Below the pieces are notes generated by a model. That model was not told the origin of the DNA, made no database searches, and saw only the letters and a list, made by a program, of their open reading frames with translations. Both the position numbers and the translations under genes were made by a program. From positions 868,001 to 932,000 of the forward strand of contig NZ_JBIAOU010000001.1 of assembly GCF_042879035.1 (NCBI RefSeq): DNA of 64,000 nucleotides, read 5' to 3'. The first letter of the stretch is position 1. The number at the start of each line of letters is the position of its first letter. This document shows, in pieces, positions 43,448-53,623 of this stretch. Origin of the DNA: Rhodococcus_G sp042879035 (GTDB taxonomy: Bacteria > Actinomycetota > Actinomycetes > Mycobacteriales > Mycobacteriaceae).

Positions 43448-44554
43448 TCAGCGCAGGCCGGTGCCGCGGGCGAGCGCCGTGTCGACGAGGGTGGAGACGA
43501 GGGTCCGGTAGTCGACGCCGGCGGCGTCCCACATCCGCGGGAACATCGAGATGGCGGTGAACCCGGGCATGGTGTTGATCTCGTTGATGACGGGGCCGTC
43601 CTCGGTGACGAAGAAGTCGACCCGGGCCAGGCCCTGGCAGTCGAGGGCCTCGAACGCGCGGATCGCGATGGCCCGGATCTCGTCACTGACGTCGTCGTCG
43701 AGCTTGGCGGGCACGTCGAATTCACAGATGTCGTCGAGGTACTTGGTGTCGAAGTCGTAGAACGCGTCGTCGTCCTCGACGAGGTCCGGCATCCGGATCT
43801 CGGCAACGACACTGGAACGCACTGTGCCGTCGGGGAATTCGAGCACTCCGCACTCGACCTCGCGCCCGACGATCGCGGCCTCGACGATCACCTTCGGGTC
43901 GTGGGTTCGGGCGTGTGCGATCGCCGCGTCCAGTCCCTCCCAGCTCGAGACGCGGGTGATGCCGATCGACGAACCACCGCGCGCGGGCTTGACGAAGACG
44001 GGCAGTCCGAGTGCGTCCCGGTCGGCCTGCGAGACGGTGGCGACTCCCGGCCGCAGGACCACCTGACGACCGATCGGCAGGCCTTCGGCGGCAAGCAGTT
44101 TCTTGGTGAACTCCTTGTCCATCCCTGCGGCGCTGGCCAGCACACCCGGACCGACGTACGGGATTCCCGCCAGTTCGAGCAGGCCCTGGACGGTGCCGTC
44201 CTCGCCGTATGCGCCGTGCAGCACGGGGAACACGACATCGACCGACGCCAGGACGCGGCCCGCTTCCTCCGAGTCGAGGGCGACGATGGCGCCTCCGCGG
44301 GTCGGATCGGCGGTGATCGTCAGTGCCGCGCCCGCCGCGTCGACGCTGGGCAGGGCGCGACCGTCGATGGCCAGTTCCGCCGGATCGGCTGCGCCGAGCA
44401 CCCAGGCGCCGGCGGGAGTGATGCCGATCGGCACCACCTCGTAGACCTCCGGGTCGAGGTTGCGCAGGACGCTGCCCGCCGAGACGCAGGAGACCGAATG
44501 CTCGCTGCTGCGCCCACCGAAGATCACGGCCACCCTGGTACGAGGATTGTTCAC
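43448..44554 (-). CDS. ddl: D-alanine--D-alanine ligase
   Basis: 368-aa ATP-grasp ligase making the D-Ala-D-Ala end of peptidoglycan stem peptides. VAVIFGGRSSEHSVSC near the N-terminus, HGAYGEDGTVQGLLEL, VKPARGGSSIGI and INEINTMPGFT with metal-binding Glu/Asn. GTG start 44554. Follows gpsA on the same strand with 34 bases between. Confidence 0.97.
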   Translation of the reverse strand: MNNPRTRVAVIFGGRSSEHSVSCVSAGSVLRNLDPEVYEVVPIGITPAGAWVLGAADPAELAIDGRALPSVDAAGAALTITADPTRGGAIVALDSEEAGRVLASVDVVFPVLHGAYGEDGTVQGLLELAGIPYVGPGVLASAAGMDKEFTKKLLAAEGLPIGRQVVLRPGVATVSQADRDALGLPVFVKPARGGSSIGITRVSSWEGLDAAIAHARTHDPKVIVEAAIVGREVECGVLEFPDGTVRSSVVAEIRMPDLVEDDDAFYDFDTKYLDDICEFDVPAKLDDDVSDEIRAIAIRAFEALDCQGLARVDFFVTEDGPVINEINTMPGFTAISMFPRMWDAAGVDYRTLVSTLVDTALARGTGLR

Positions 44555-44588
44555 GCGGAAACCGTACCGTTAGACGCGTGGCCGGGCC

Positions 44589-45587
44589 TCATTCGGGTTT
44601 GATGCGGCGGCCCAGCAGCAACCCGACCGCCTCGCGCACCGACAGTCCCTCGTGACACACGCGATGCACCGCGTCGGTGAGCGGCATCTCGACGCCGTGC
44701 CGCTGCGCCAGCGCGCGGACGGAGGTGCACGACTTCACACCCTCGGCGACCTGGCCGTTGGTGGCGGCCTGTGCACTGGCCAGCGTGCCACCCTTGCCGA
44801 GGTGGGCTCCGAAGGTGCGGTTGCGCGAGAGCGGCGACGAACAGGTGGCGACGAGGTCGCCGACCCCGGCGAGCCCGGCGAGGGTCGCGGGATTGGCTCC
44901 GAGCGCGACGCCGAGGCGGATCATCTCGGCGAGGCCGCGGGTGATGATCGTGGCGTTCGTGTTCTCGCCGAATCCGACGCCGGAGGCCATCCCGCATGCC
45001 AGGGCGATGACGTTCTTGCACGCCCCGCCGATCTCGCAGCCGATCACGTCGACGTTGGTGTAGGGGCGGAAGTACTTTGTGGCACAGGACTTCTGAACCG
45101 CCACGGCACGCTCGTGATCGGAGCAGGCGATCACCGTCGCGGAGGGCTGACCGATCGCGATCTCCCGGGCCAGGTTGGGCCCCGACAGGACGGCGACCCG
45201 GTCCGGGTTGACGCCGGCGACCTCGGTGATCACCTCGCTCATCCGCAGCAACGTGCCGGACTCGATGCCCTTGGCCAAGGAGAGCAGGGTGGCGTCCGAC
45301 TCGACGGACGCCGCCCAGCCGGCGAGGTTGGCGCGCAACGACTGGGACGGTACGGCGAGTACCACCAGGTCGGCACCGGCCAGTGCCGTGACGGGGTCCG
45401 TCGTCGCAGTCAGCTCGTCCGGCAGGGTGATTCCGTCGAGATAACCAGGATTGACATGGTCGTTCGTGATCGCCGCGGCGATCTCCGCGCGGCGCGCCCA
45501 CATCGTGACCTCGGTTCCCGCGTCGGCGAGCACCTTCGCAAACGCCGTGCCCCACGAACCCGCACCCAGTACCGCCGCCCTCACCAT
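44589..45587 (-). CDS. gpsA: Glycerol-3-phosphate dehydrogenase [NAD(P)+]
   Basis: 332-aa enzyme supplying sn-glycerol-3-phosphate for phospholipids. Nucleotide loop GAGSWGTA at the N-terminus, EIGGACKNVIALACG with the catalytic Lys, and GDLVATCSSPLSRN. ATG 45587 chosen because GGAGG lies seven bases upstream; GTG 45614 would add nine residues across that ribosome site. Confidence 0.95.
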   Translation of the reverse strand: MVRAAVLGAGSWGTAFAKVLADAGTEVTMWARRAEIAAAITNDHVNPGYLDGITLPDELTATTDPVTALAGADLVVLAVPSQSLRANLAGWAASVESDATLLSLAKGIESGTLLRMSEVITEVAGVNPDRVAVLSGPNLAREIAIGQPSATVIACSDHERAVAVQKSCATKYFRPYTNVDVIGCEIGGACKNVIALACGMASGVGFGENTNATIITRGLAEMIRLGVALGANPATLAGLAGVGDLVATCSSPLSRNRTFGAHLGKGGTLASAQAATNGQVAEGVKSCTSVRALAQRHGVEMPLTDAVHRVCHEGLSVREAVGLLLGRRIKPE

Positions 45588-45718
45588 CGCCCATCCTCCG
45601 ACCGGTCCACTCACTGTTGGCTGTCACGACAGTAGTCGGGCCCCGTCCGCCGCACGGGCCGACCGGCAGACCGGCACCCTCGCGGGCCGCATCAACCGCC
45701 ACTGGCAGGATGTTTCAC

Positions 45719-46399
45719 ATGAGCACCGCGCCCACTGCCCCGTCCTCGGTGCGCGCGCACGTCCTGATCGCCGTCAAGGATCTCGGCCAGGCGAAGAGCA
45801 GGCTGACGCCGCGACTGGCCGACGGGCAGCGCACGGAACTCGTGCTGGCGATGCTCCGGGACACGCTGTCCGCGGCGCGTGCGTCGGTCGCGGTCGCTGC
45901 GGTCACGGTGATCACGCCCGATCCGCGGGTGTCGGCGGCCGCGACTGCGGCGGGCGCGCATTGGATCCCGGATCGCGCGGCGGGCCCGGATCGGCTCAAC
46001 GACGTGCTCCACGCGGCCGCCCGTGAGACCGACCGCGGACCCGGTCCGGTGGTGGCGCTGCAGGGCGATCTGCCATGCCTGACGGCCGTGGAACTGACCG
46101 AGGCACTCGTGGCCGCACGGCCGTTTCCGCGCGCGGTGGTCGTCGATCACCACGGCACGGGAACGTCCGCCCTGATCGTCGCCGACCCGTCACAGGACCT
46201 GTCCCCCCGGTTCGGCACCGACTCCGCCAGACGCCACATCGATTCCGGGGCAACGGCTTTGAGGGGATCGTGGCCGGGTCTGCGACTGGACGTGGACACC
46301 CCGGACGATCTCGACGCCGCGTCACTCCTCGGCCCGGGGCCCGAAACCGCCCGGGTGCTGCGGTCGATCGGCTGGCCGAGGCCATCCGCACGTTGTTGA
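45719..46399 (+). CDS. fbiD: Phosphoenolpyruvate guanylyltransferase CofC/FbiD (F420 biosynthesis)
   Basis: 226-aa CofC-type nucleotidyltransferase making the guanylylated phosphoenolpyruvate (or 2-phospholactate) precursor of cofactor F420. Opens VLIAVKDLGQAKSRLTPRL, then VVALQGDLPCLTAVEL with metal-binding Asp and DHHGTGTSALI. Length fits. Lies between gpsA and ppk1 as Rv2983 does in M. tuberculosis. ATG 45719 has no clear ribosome site, but CAGGAT is seven bases upstream, so a leaderless mRNA is possible. Confidence 0.92.
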   Translation: MSTAPTAPSSVRAHVLIAVKDLGQAKSRLTPRLADGQRTELVLAMLRDTLSAARASVAVAAVTVITPDPRVSAAATAAGAHWIPDRAAGPDRLNDVLHAAARETDRGPGPVVALQGDLPCLTAVELTEALVAARPFPRAVVVDHHGTGTSALIVADPSQDLSPRFGTDSARRHIDSGATALRGSWPGLRLDVDTPDDLDAASLLGPGPETARVLRSIGWPRPSARC

Positions 46400-46463
46400 G
46401 AATTCACCCGGACTCGCGGGCATCGGATTGCCGCGTTCTCGCGATCTGGGGGATGATCGACCG

Positions 46464-48683
46464 GTGAGCAATGGTGACAGCGCAGGACACGACACGGTGA
46501 CGGAATCGGCGATCTCCAGGGAACGGGAAGCACCGACCGAACGAGACCCGGCGCCAGCACCGCACCTGCCGGTGGTTCCGACCGCACCGCCGGCGCCGAC
46601 ACCGATCACCGTCGACGGAGCAGCCGCCCCGCTGCCCGACGATCGTTACCTCAACCGCGAACTGAGCTGGCTGGACTTCAATTCCCGGGTGCTCGCACTC
46701 GCCGAGGACCCGTCGCTGCCATTGCTCGAGCGCGCGAAGTTCCTCGCGATCTTCGCGTCCAACCTCGACGAGTTCTACATGGTTCGGGTGGCGGGTCTCA
46801 AGCGGCGCGACGAGACCGGATTGTCGGTACGCTCCGCCGACGGTCTGACGCCGCGGGAACAGCTGGCGCTGATCAACGAGCGCACCCAGGAGATCGCCGA
46901 GTTGCACGCGCGCACGTTCGGGGAGCTGCTCCCCCAGCTGGCCGCGGAGGGCATCTCGATCATCCGGTGGTCGGACCTGGACGCCGCGGAAGCCGACCGG
47001 CTGTCGCAGTACTTCCAGGATCAGGTGTTCCCGGTCCTGACACCGCTGGCCGTCGACCCGGCCCACCCGTTCCCCTACATCAGCGGCCTGAGCCTCAACC
47101 TCGCGGTGACGGTGAAGGATTCCGCGACCGGCGGCGAGCACTTCGCCCGCGTGAAGGTACCCGACAACGTCGATCGCTTCGTCCGTGTCAACCGCGGAGA
47201 GTCGCCGTCGGCGATCCCGGCGTTCCTCCCGATGGAGGCCCTCATCGCCGCCCACCTGCACGTGCTGTTCCCCGGCATGGAGATCGTGGAGCACCACGCG
47301 TTCCGGATCACCCGCAACGCCGACTTCGAGGTCGAGGAGGACCGCGACGAGGATCTGCTGCAGGCACTCGAACGCGAACTCGCCCGGCGGCGCTTCGGAT
47401 CTCCGGTGCGCCTCGAGGTCGCCGACGACATGACCGAGCACATGCTCGACCTGCTGCTGCGCGAACTCGAGGTCGACCCCGGTGATGTGATCCAGGTTCC
47501 CGGTTTGCTCGACCTGTCCTGCCTGTGGCAGGTGTACGGCGTCGATCGGCCCGCGCTCAAGGATGCACCGTTCGTGCCCGCGACCCATCCGGCGTTCGGC
47601 GAACGCGAGACCCCCAAGAGCGTCTTCTCGACGCTGCGCGAGGGCGACGTCCTCGTGCACCATCCGTACGACTCGTTCTCGACCAGCGTGCAGCGGTTCA
47701 TCGAGCAGGCCGCCGCGGACCCGCAGGTGCTGGCGATCAAGCAGACCCTGTACCGCACGTCGGGCGACTCCCCGATCGTCAACGCGCTCATCGACGCTGC
47801 CGAGGCGGGCAAGCAGGTCGTCGCGCTGGTGGAGATCAAGGCGCGCTTCGACGAGCAGGCGAACATCAAGTGGGCACGCAAGTTGGAGCAGGCGGGGGTG
47901 CACGTCGTGTACGGACTCGTCGGCCTCAAGACGCACTGCAAGACGTGCCTCGTGGTTCGCCGCGAGGGCGGGGCGATCCGGCGGTACTGCCACATCGGGA
48001 CGGGGAACTACAACCCGAAGACGGCCCGGCTGTACGAGGACGTGGGACTGCTCACCGCGGCCCCCGAGATCGGGGCCGACCTGACCGACCTGTTCAACTC
48101 GCTGACCGGGTACTCGCGAAAGTCCAACTACCGCAACCTGCTGGTCGCGCCGCACGGCGTCCGCGCCGGGATCGTCTCCCGCATCGAGGCCGAGATCGAG
48201 CACAAGCAGTCGGGCCGCTCGGCGCGGGTCCGGCTCAAGGCCAACGCCCTCGTCGACGAGCAGGTCATCGACGCGCTCTACCGCGCGTCGCAGGCGGGTG
48301 TCCCGGTCGAGGTGGTCGTACGTGGCATCTGCGCGCTGCGTCCGGGGGTGCCGGGGCTGAGCGAGAACATCGAGGTCCGTTCGATTCTCGGCCGGTTCCT
48401 CGAGCACTCCCGCGTGCTGCACTTCGCGGGATCGAACGAGTTCTGGATCGGCAGCGCCGACATGATGCACCGCAATCTGGACCGCCGGGTCGAGGTGATG
48501 GCCCAGGTCAAGGATCCCCGTCTGACGCGACAACTCGGAGAGATCTTCGACTCCGCTCTCGATCCCACCACCCGGTGCTGGGTGCTGCAGTCCGACGGGC
48601 ACTGGGCGGCGTCCCCCGCCCGTGGCGAGCGGGTACGCGACCACCAGGAGGAACTGATGCGCACCCGACGGGTCGGCGCGTAG
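46464..48683 (+). CDS. ppk1: Polyphosphate kinase 1
   Basis: 739-aa enzyme polymerising the ATP gamma-phosphate into polyphosphate. N-terminal domain begins RYLNRELSWLDFNSRVL after about 55 variable residues; KARFDEQANIKWARKLEQAG and HVVYGLVGLKTHCK (catalytic His), YCHIGTGNYNPKTA and the second PLD-like histidine near HFAGSNEFWIGSADMMHRN are present. GTG 46464 with GGGGGA upstream. mutT1 follows after 27 bases, a conserved pair. Confidence 0.97.
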   Translation: MSNGDSAGHDTVTESAISREREAPTERDPAPAPHLPVVPTAPPAPTPITVDGAAAPLPDDRYLNRELSWLDFNSRVLALAEDPSLPLLERAKFLAIFASNLDEFYMVRVAGLKRRDETGLSVRSADGLTPREQLALINERTQEIAELHARTFGELLPQLAAEGISIIRWSDLDAAEADRLSQYFQDQVFPVLTPLAVDPAHPFPYISGLSLNLAVTVKDSATGGEHFARVKVPDNVDRFVRVNRGESPSAIPAFLPMEALIAAHLHVLFPGMEIVEHHAFRITRNADFEVEEDRDEDLLQALERELARRRFGSPVRLEVADDMTEHMLDLLLRELEVDPGDVIQVPGLLDLSCLWQVYGVDRPALKDAPFVPATHPAFGERETPKSVFSTLREGDVLVHHPYDSFSTSVQRFIEQAAADPQVLAIKQTLYRTSGDSPIVNALIDAAEAGKQVVALVEIKARFDEQANIKWARKLEQAGVHVVYGLVGLKTHCKTCLVVRREGGAIRRYCHIGTGNYNPKTARLYEDVGLLTAAPEIGADLTDLFNSLTGYSRKSNYRNLLVAPHGVRAGIVSRIEAEIEHKQSGRSARVRLKANALVDEQVIDALYRASQAGVPVEVVVRGICALRPGVPGLSENIEVRSILGRFLEHSRVLHFAGSNEFWIGSADMMHRNLDRRVEVMAQVKDPRLTRQLGEIFDSALDPTTRCWVLQSDGHWAASPARGERVRDHQEELMRTRRVGA

Positions 48684-48710
48684 GCGCGATCGACGAGCAG
48701 GAGGACACCC

Positions 48711-49655
48711 GTGGGCTCCACTTCCGATCGCGCAAACGGCAAGTCGGCCAGTATCAAGGCCAGCATCTTCGCCGCGGGCGCAGTCCTGTGGCGCAAGGCG
48801 CCGGGCAACCCGTACGAGATCGAGATCGCGCTGATCCATCGGCCCAAGTACGACGACTGGTCGCTCCCCAAGGGCAAATTGGATCCGGGCGAGATACCGG
48901 TCGTCGCCGCGGTGCGCGAGGTGGAGGAGGAGACCGGTCTGCAGGTCCAGTTGGGCAGACACGTCGCACGCATCTCGTACGAGGTGCCCGGACACCGTAA
49001 ACGCAAGCGGGTCGACTACTGGGCCGCCGAGGCACGCGGCGGCGAGTTCGTGCCCAACGCCGAGGTCGACGAGATGCGGTGGCTGCCGCCGGACGAAGTG
49101 CCCGACGCCCTGTCGTACCGGATGGATGTCAGGGTGATCACCCGATTCCTGGAGGTACCCGCGGACACCACCACGGTTCTGGTGGTGCGCCATGCGAAGG
49201 CGGGTCGCCGGTCACGCTATCGGGGCGACGACGATCTGCGGCCCCTGGACAAGCACGGTCGCGCACAGGCCGAGGCGCTGTCGACGCTGCTGCAGGCCTT
49301 CGGGACGACCGAGATCCACACCGCCGACCGCACGCGGTGTGTGCAGACGGTGGAGCCACTGGCACGCGCGCTCAGCATCGGAATCGGCGTCGAGCCCGCA
49401 CTGTCCGAGGAGTCGTACCGGGACGACCCGTCGGCCACGCAGGCACTGCTGCGAAAGATCGCCACCCGAGGTGGAGTTCAGGTCGTCTGCAGCCAGGGCC
49501 GGGTGATTCCCCCGCTGCTCCAGTGGTGGGCGGACCGCGACGGTGTCACGCTCCCACCGGCACGAAACCGCAAGGGCAGCACCTGGGTGCTGTCGCTGTC
49601 GGGCGGCAAGTTGGTGGCCGCCAATCACATCGACAGCGCACTGCCCGAAACCTGA
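48711..49655 (+). CDS. mutT1: MutT1-like Nudix hydrolase fused to histidine phosphatase
   Basis: 314-aa two-domain sanitising enzyme. Nudix box 55-77 fits G-x5-E-x7-REVEEETGL exactly (Gly55, Glu61, Arg69, Glu73, Glu74); a phosphoglycerate-mutase-like domain starts at VLVVRHAKAG with Arg160-His161. Mycobacterial MutT1 hydrolyses 8-oxo-(d)GTP and diadenosine polyphosphates this way. GTG 48711 has AGGAGG six bases upstream. Operon with ppk1. Confidence 0.95.
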   Translation: MGSTSDRANGKSASIKASIFAAGAVLWRKAPGNPYEIEIALIHRPKYDDWSLPKGKLDPGEIPVVAAVREVEEETGLQVQLGRHVARISYEVPGHRKRKRVDYWAAEARGGEFVPNAEVDEMRWLPPDEVPDALSYRMDVRVITRFLEVPADTTTVLVVRHAKAGRRSRYRGDDDLRPLDKHGRAQAEALSTLLQAFGTTEIHTADRTRCVQTVEPLARALSIGIGVEPALSEESYRDDPSATQALLRKIATRGGVQVVCSQGRVIPPLLQWWADRDGVTLPPARNRKGSTWVLSLSGGKLVAANHIDSALPET

Positions 49656-49680
49656 CGAGGATCCGAACCCGACGAACACA

Positions 49681-49722
49681 GGGAAAGGGTGGCGACGGAT
49701 TTCTCCGTCGCCACCCTTTCCC
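49681..49722. terminator. Bidirectional terminator between mutT1 and hupB
   Basis: Perfect 19-bp stem (49681-49699 with 49704-49722; core AAAGGGTGGCGACGGA) with a TTTC loop, between convergent stops at 49655 and 49733. Confidence 0.9.
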
Positions 49723-49732
49723 CGTCGGTGTG

Positions 49733-50428
49733 TCAGCGCTTGCGCGCGGGTGCCTTCTTCGCGGGCGCCTTCTTGGCCGGAGCCGCCTTCTTCGCGACGG
49801 TCTTCTTGGCCGGAGCCGCCTTCTTGGCCGGCGTGGTCTTCTTCGCCGCGGTCGCCTTGGTGGCCGTGGTCTTCTTGGCCGGCGTGGTCTTCTTCGCCGC
49901 GGTCGCCTTGGTGGCCGTGGTCTTCTTCGCCGGCGTGGTCTTCTTCGCCGCGGTCGCCCTGGTGGCCGTGGTCGCCTTGGTGGCGGTCGCCTTCTTGGCC
50001 GGTGCCGCCTTCTTGGCGGGAGTGGCCTTGGCGACGGTCTTCTTCGCCGGTGCCGCCTTCTTCGCAGCCGTCTTCTTGGCTGCGGCCTTCTTCACGGGAG
50101 CCGCTGCGGCCGAACCACGCTTGACGGCCGGGCCGGTGGCCGGAAGCTTCTGCTTACCGGCGATCACGGCCTTGAACTGAGCACCGGGGCGGAAGGCCGG
50201 GACCGACGTCGGCTTGACCTTGACGGTCTCGCCGGTACGCGGGTTGCGCGCGACACGAGCCGCACGGCGACGCTGCTCAAAGACGCCGAAGCCGGTGATG
50301 GTGACGTTCTCGCCGGCGTGGACCGCGCGGACGATGATGTCCACGATGTGCTCGACCGCGTCGGTCGCGCTACGACGATCGGATTCCAACCTTTCGGTCA
50401 GCTGATCAATGAGCTCTGCCTTGTTCAT
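49733..50428 (-). CDS. hupB: HU-family nucleoid protein with lysine-rich tail
   Basis: 231-aa HupB/Hlp: residues 1-90 form the HU domain (MNKAELIDQLTERLESD, TITGFGVFEQRRRAARVARN, VPAFRPGAQFKAVI), and 100-231 form a histone-H1-like tail of PAKK, AAKK and TATKA units. Such tails compact DNA and are acetylated in mycobacteria. ATG 50428 has GGAGGA upstream. The 17-residue tail repeats are encoded by 51-bp DNA repeats. Confidence 0.96.
   Translation of the reverse strand: MNKAELIDQLTERLESDRRSATDAVEHIVDIIVRAVHAGENVTITGFGVFEQRRRAARVARNPRTGETVKVKPTSVPAFRPGAQFKAVIAGKQKLPATGPAVKRGSAAAAPVKKAAAKKTAAKKAAPAKKTVAKATPAKKAAPAKKATATKATTATRATAAKKTTPAKKTTATKATAAKKTTPAKKTTATKATAAKKTTPAKKAAPAKKTVAKKAAPAKKAPAKKAPARKR
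49820..49972 (-). repeat. Three tandem 51-bp repeats in the hupB tail
   Basis: Copies at 49820-49870, 49871-49921 and 49922-49972; the first two are identical and the third differs at a few bases. Each codes for 17 residues of the TATKATAAKKTTPAKK type. Being a multiple of three, copy changes alter only tail length. Confidence 0.85.
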
Positions 50429-50486
50429 GGGGATTTCCTCCGCAACCAGATGGCCCACTGACGGACCGACTAGCAAACACGGTAAA

Positions 50487-50560
50487 CCGGAAATGGGCAA
50501 GAGTCTATGTGCCACGCCAATTCTCATGCCTCTCTCAGCGGCGTGGCAACCCATTTCCGG
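50487..50560 (-). promoter_or_regulatory. Nested inverted repeat between leuD and hupB
   Basis: Outer arms CCGGAAATGGG (50487-50497) and CCCATTTCCGG (50550-50560) are perfect, as are inner arms GCCACGCC (50511-50518) and GGCGTGGC (50540-50547). It begins 21 bases after the leuD stop and ends 58 bases before hupB. It may be the leuCD terminator or a folded hupB leader; the AU-rich outer stem and lack of a T-run leave this open. Confidence 0.55.
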
Positions 50561-50581
50561 CTTCCGATGTGCTTAGCGCCC

Positions 50582-51196
50582 CTACGAGTCGCCCCCCGCG
50601 ACGGGCTCGGGAAGCGTCACAGGTTTCCATGACGGCCTTGACTTTTCGAACTCGGAAATCGCCTCTACCTGGCGCAACGTCAGTCCGATGTCGTCGAGAC
50701 CCTCGAGCAGACGCCACCGCGTGTAGTCGTCAATGCTGAAGGGCACCACCAGGGTTCCGGCGCTCACGGTCCGAGAAGTGAGATCCACGACAATTTCCAG
50801 ACCGGGCCGCTCTTCGAGCGCTTTCCAGAGCAATTCGACGTCCGACTGCTCCACCTGAGCGGCCAGCAGACCGGCCTTGCCGGCGTTGCCGCGGAAGATG
50901 TCCGCGAACCGGGACGCGATGACGACGCGGAAACCGTAGTCGGACAGCGCCCACACCGCGTGCTCGCGGGAGGAGCCGGTACCGAAGTCCGGTCCGGCCA
51001 CGAGAACGCTGCCCTTGTCGTACGGCGCGGTGTTGAGGATGAATCCCGGGTCGGCACGCCAGCCGGCGAACAGTCCGTCCTCGAAACCGCTGCGGGTCAC
51101 CCTCTTCAGGTAGACCGCGGGGATGATCTGGTCGGTGTCGACATTGGAACGCCGCAGCGGGACGCCGATGCCCTTGTGAGTCGTGAAGGCTTCCAT
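50582..51196 (-). CDS. leuD: 3-isopropylmalate dehydratase small subunit
   Basis: 204-aa swivelling-domain subunit of isopropylmalate isomerase (leucine pathway). GVPLRRSNVDTDQIIPAVYLK, GPDFGTGSSREHAVWAL and FADIFRGNAGKAGLL are standard. 27 bases after leuC. ATG 51196. Confidence 0.96.
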   Translation of the reverse strand: MEAFTTHKGIGVPLRRSNVDTDQIIPAVYLKRVTRSGFEDGLFAGWRADPGFILNTAPYDKGSVLVAGPDFGTGSSREHAVWALSDYGFRVVIASRFADIFRGNAGKAGLLAAQVEQSDVELLWKALEERPGLEIVVDLTSRTVSAGTLVVPFSIDDYTRWRLLEGLDDIGLTLRQVEAISEFEKSRPSWKPVTLPEPVAGGDS

Positions 51197-51223
51197 CGAA
51201 ATATCTCCTACTCGTTCCGGTGC

Positions 51224-52648
<1,425 letters not shown>

Positions 52649-52798
52649 GTTCTCCACCTCTTCGTGATTCGTCGGCTCGCGGCTACGGGCTGGCCGGCGG
52701 GTCCGACTTCCATCATCTCTCGGTTCGCGGTCGCTGCGATCGACTCCACCCTCGGCATCCGGCTGTTCATCCCCGATTGCGAATCCCAGAATACGAGA

Positions 52799-52809
52799 CG
52801 ATAATATCG
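52799..52809. promoter_or_regulatory. Palindromic operator over the iclR -10 box
   Basis: Perfect 11-base palindrome CGATAATATCG. It contains TAATAT (52802-52807), six bases before the iclR ATG, so it overlaps a leaderless promoter. It lies 150 bases from leuC, and the TATTCT-type box for leuC would be close by on the other strand. Operator role inferred. Confidence 0.5.
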
Positions 52810-52813
52810 ACCT

Positions 52814-53533
52814 ATGAGACAGCATAGCGCCTCCGCGGCCACCAGCGGGATCGGGGTTCTCGACAAGGCGATGACGGTTCTGCACGCGGTGGCCCAAGCG
52901 CCGTGCAACCTCGGTGAGCTGTGCACCCGGACCGGACTCCCCCGCGCGACCGCGCACCGGCTGGCGGTCGGGCTCGAAGTGCATCGACTGCTCGCTCGCG
53001 ACGCGGACGGCCTCTGGCGACCGGGTCCGGGACTGGCGGAGCTGGCACCGACCGCGAACGACAATCTCCTCGAGGCCGCCGCACTCGTGCTCCCCCGCCT
53101 ACGCGAGATCACCGGGGAGAGCGTGCAGCTCTACCGACGCGAAGGGCTGCAACGGGTCTGCGTCGCCTCGATGGAGCCTCCCACCGGACTCCGCGACACC
53201 GTCCTGGTCGGCGCCCGCCTTCCGATGACCGCCGGTTCCGGAGCCAAGGTCCTTCTCGCGTGGGCCGATCCGCAGGTGCAACGGTCCGTGCTGCCCGACG
53301 CGCTGTTCAGCGAGCGGGTCCTGGTCGAGGTGCGCAAGCGCGGCTGGGCGCAGAGCGCTGCCGAGCGCGAGCCCGGAGTCGCGAGTGTCGCGGCCCCGGT
53401 ACGCGATCGCGGTGGCGCGGTCGTCGCTGCGATCTCGGTGTCCGGACCGATCGACCGGATGGGCCGACGACCCGGCGCGCGCTGGGCCGCCGATCTTCTC
53501 GCCGCCGCCGAGGCACTGCACAAGAGGCTGTGA
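52814..53533 (+). CDS. IclR-family regulator (leucine-operon type)
   Basis: 239-aa IclR protein: winged helix at about 12-70 (SGIGVLDKAMTVLHAVAQAP, TGLPRATAHRLAVGLEVHRLL) and effector domain with AASVAAPVRDRGGAVVAAISVSGP-like core. Divergent to leuC as the LtbR (C. glutamicum) and Rv2989 genes are, so it probably represses leuCD. ATG 52814 directly follows the palindromic promoter. Confidence 0.88.
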   Translation: MRQHSASAATSGIGVLDKAMTVLHAVAQAPCNLGELCTRTGLPRATAHRLAVGLEVHRLLARDADGLWRPGPGLAELAPTANDNLLEAAALVLPRLREITGESVQLYRREGLQRVCVASMEPPTGLRDTVLVGARLPMTAGSGAKVLLAWADPQVQRSVLPDALFSERVLVEVRKRGWAQSAAEREPGVASVAAPVRDRGGAVVAAISVSGPIDRMGRRPGARWAADLLAAAEALHKRL

Positions 53534-53623
53534 CACCGCGGTCCGCGTGACCGACGTGACACCCGCGTGGGACAGTGCATGCGAAGCAACGTTCACAGGA
53601 CACCCGAACGGGAGGACGCCGTA

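Noticed and set aside
46404..49193. 929-codon minus-strand open frame opposite ppk1 and mutT1
   Set aside because: Spans two well-supported genes in antisense; no recognisable motif.
49733..50060. Repeat array that could be mistaken for CRISPR
   Set aside because: Repeats are in-frame lysine-rich codons of hupB with no spacers.
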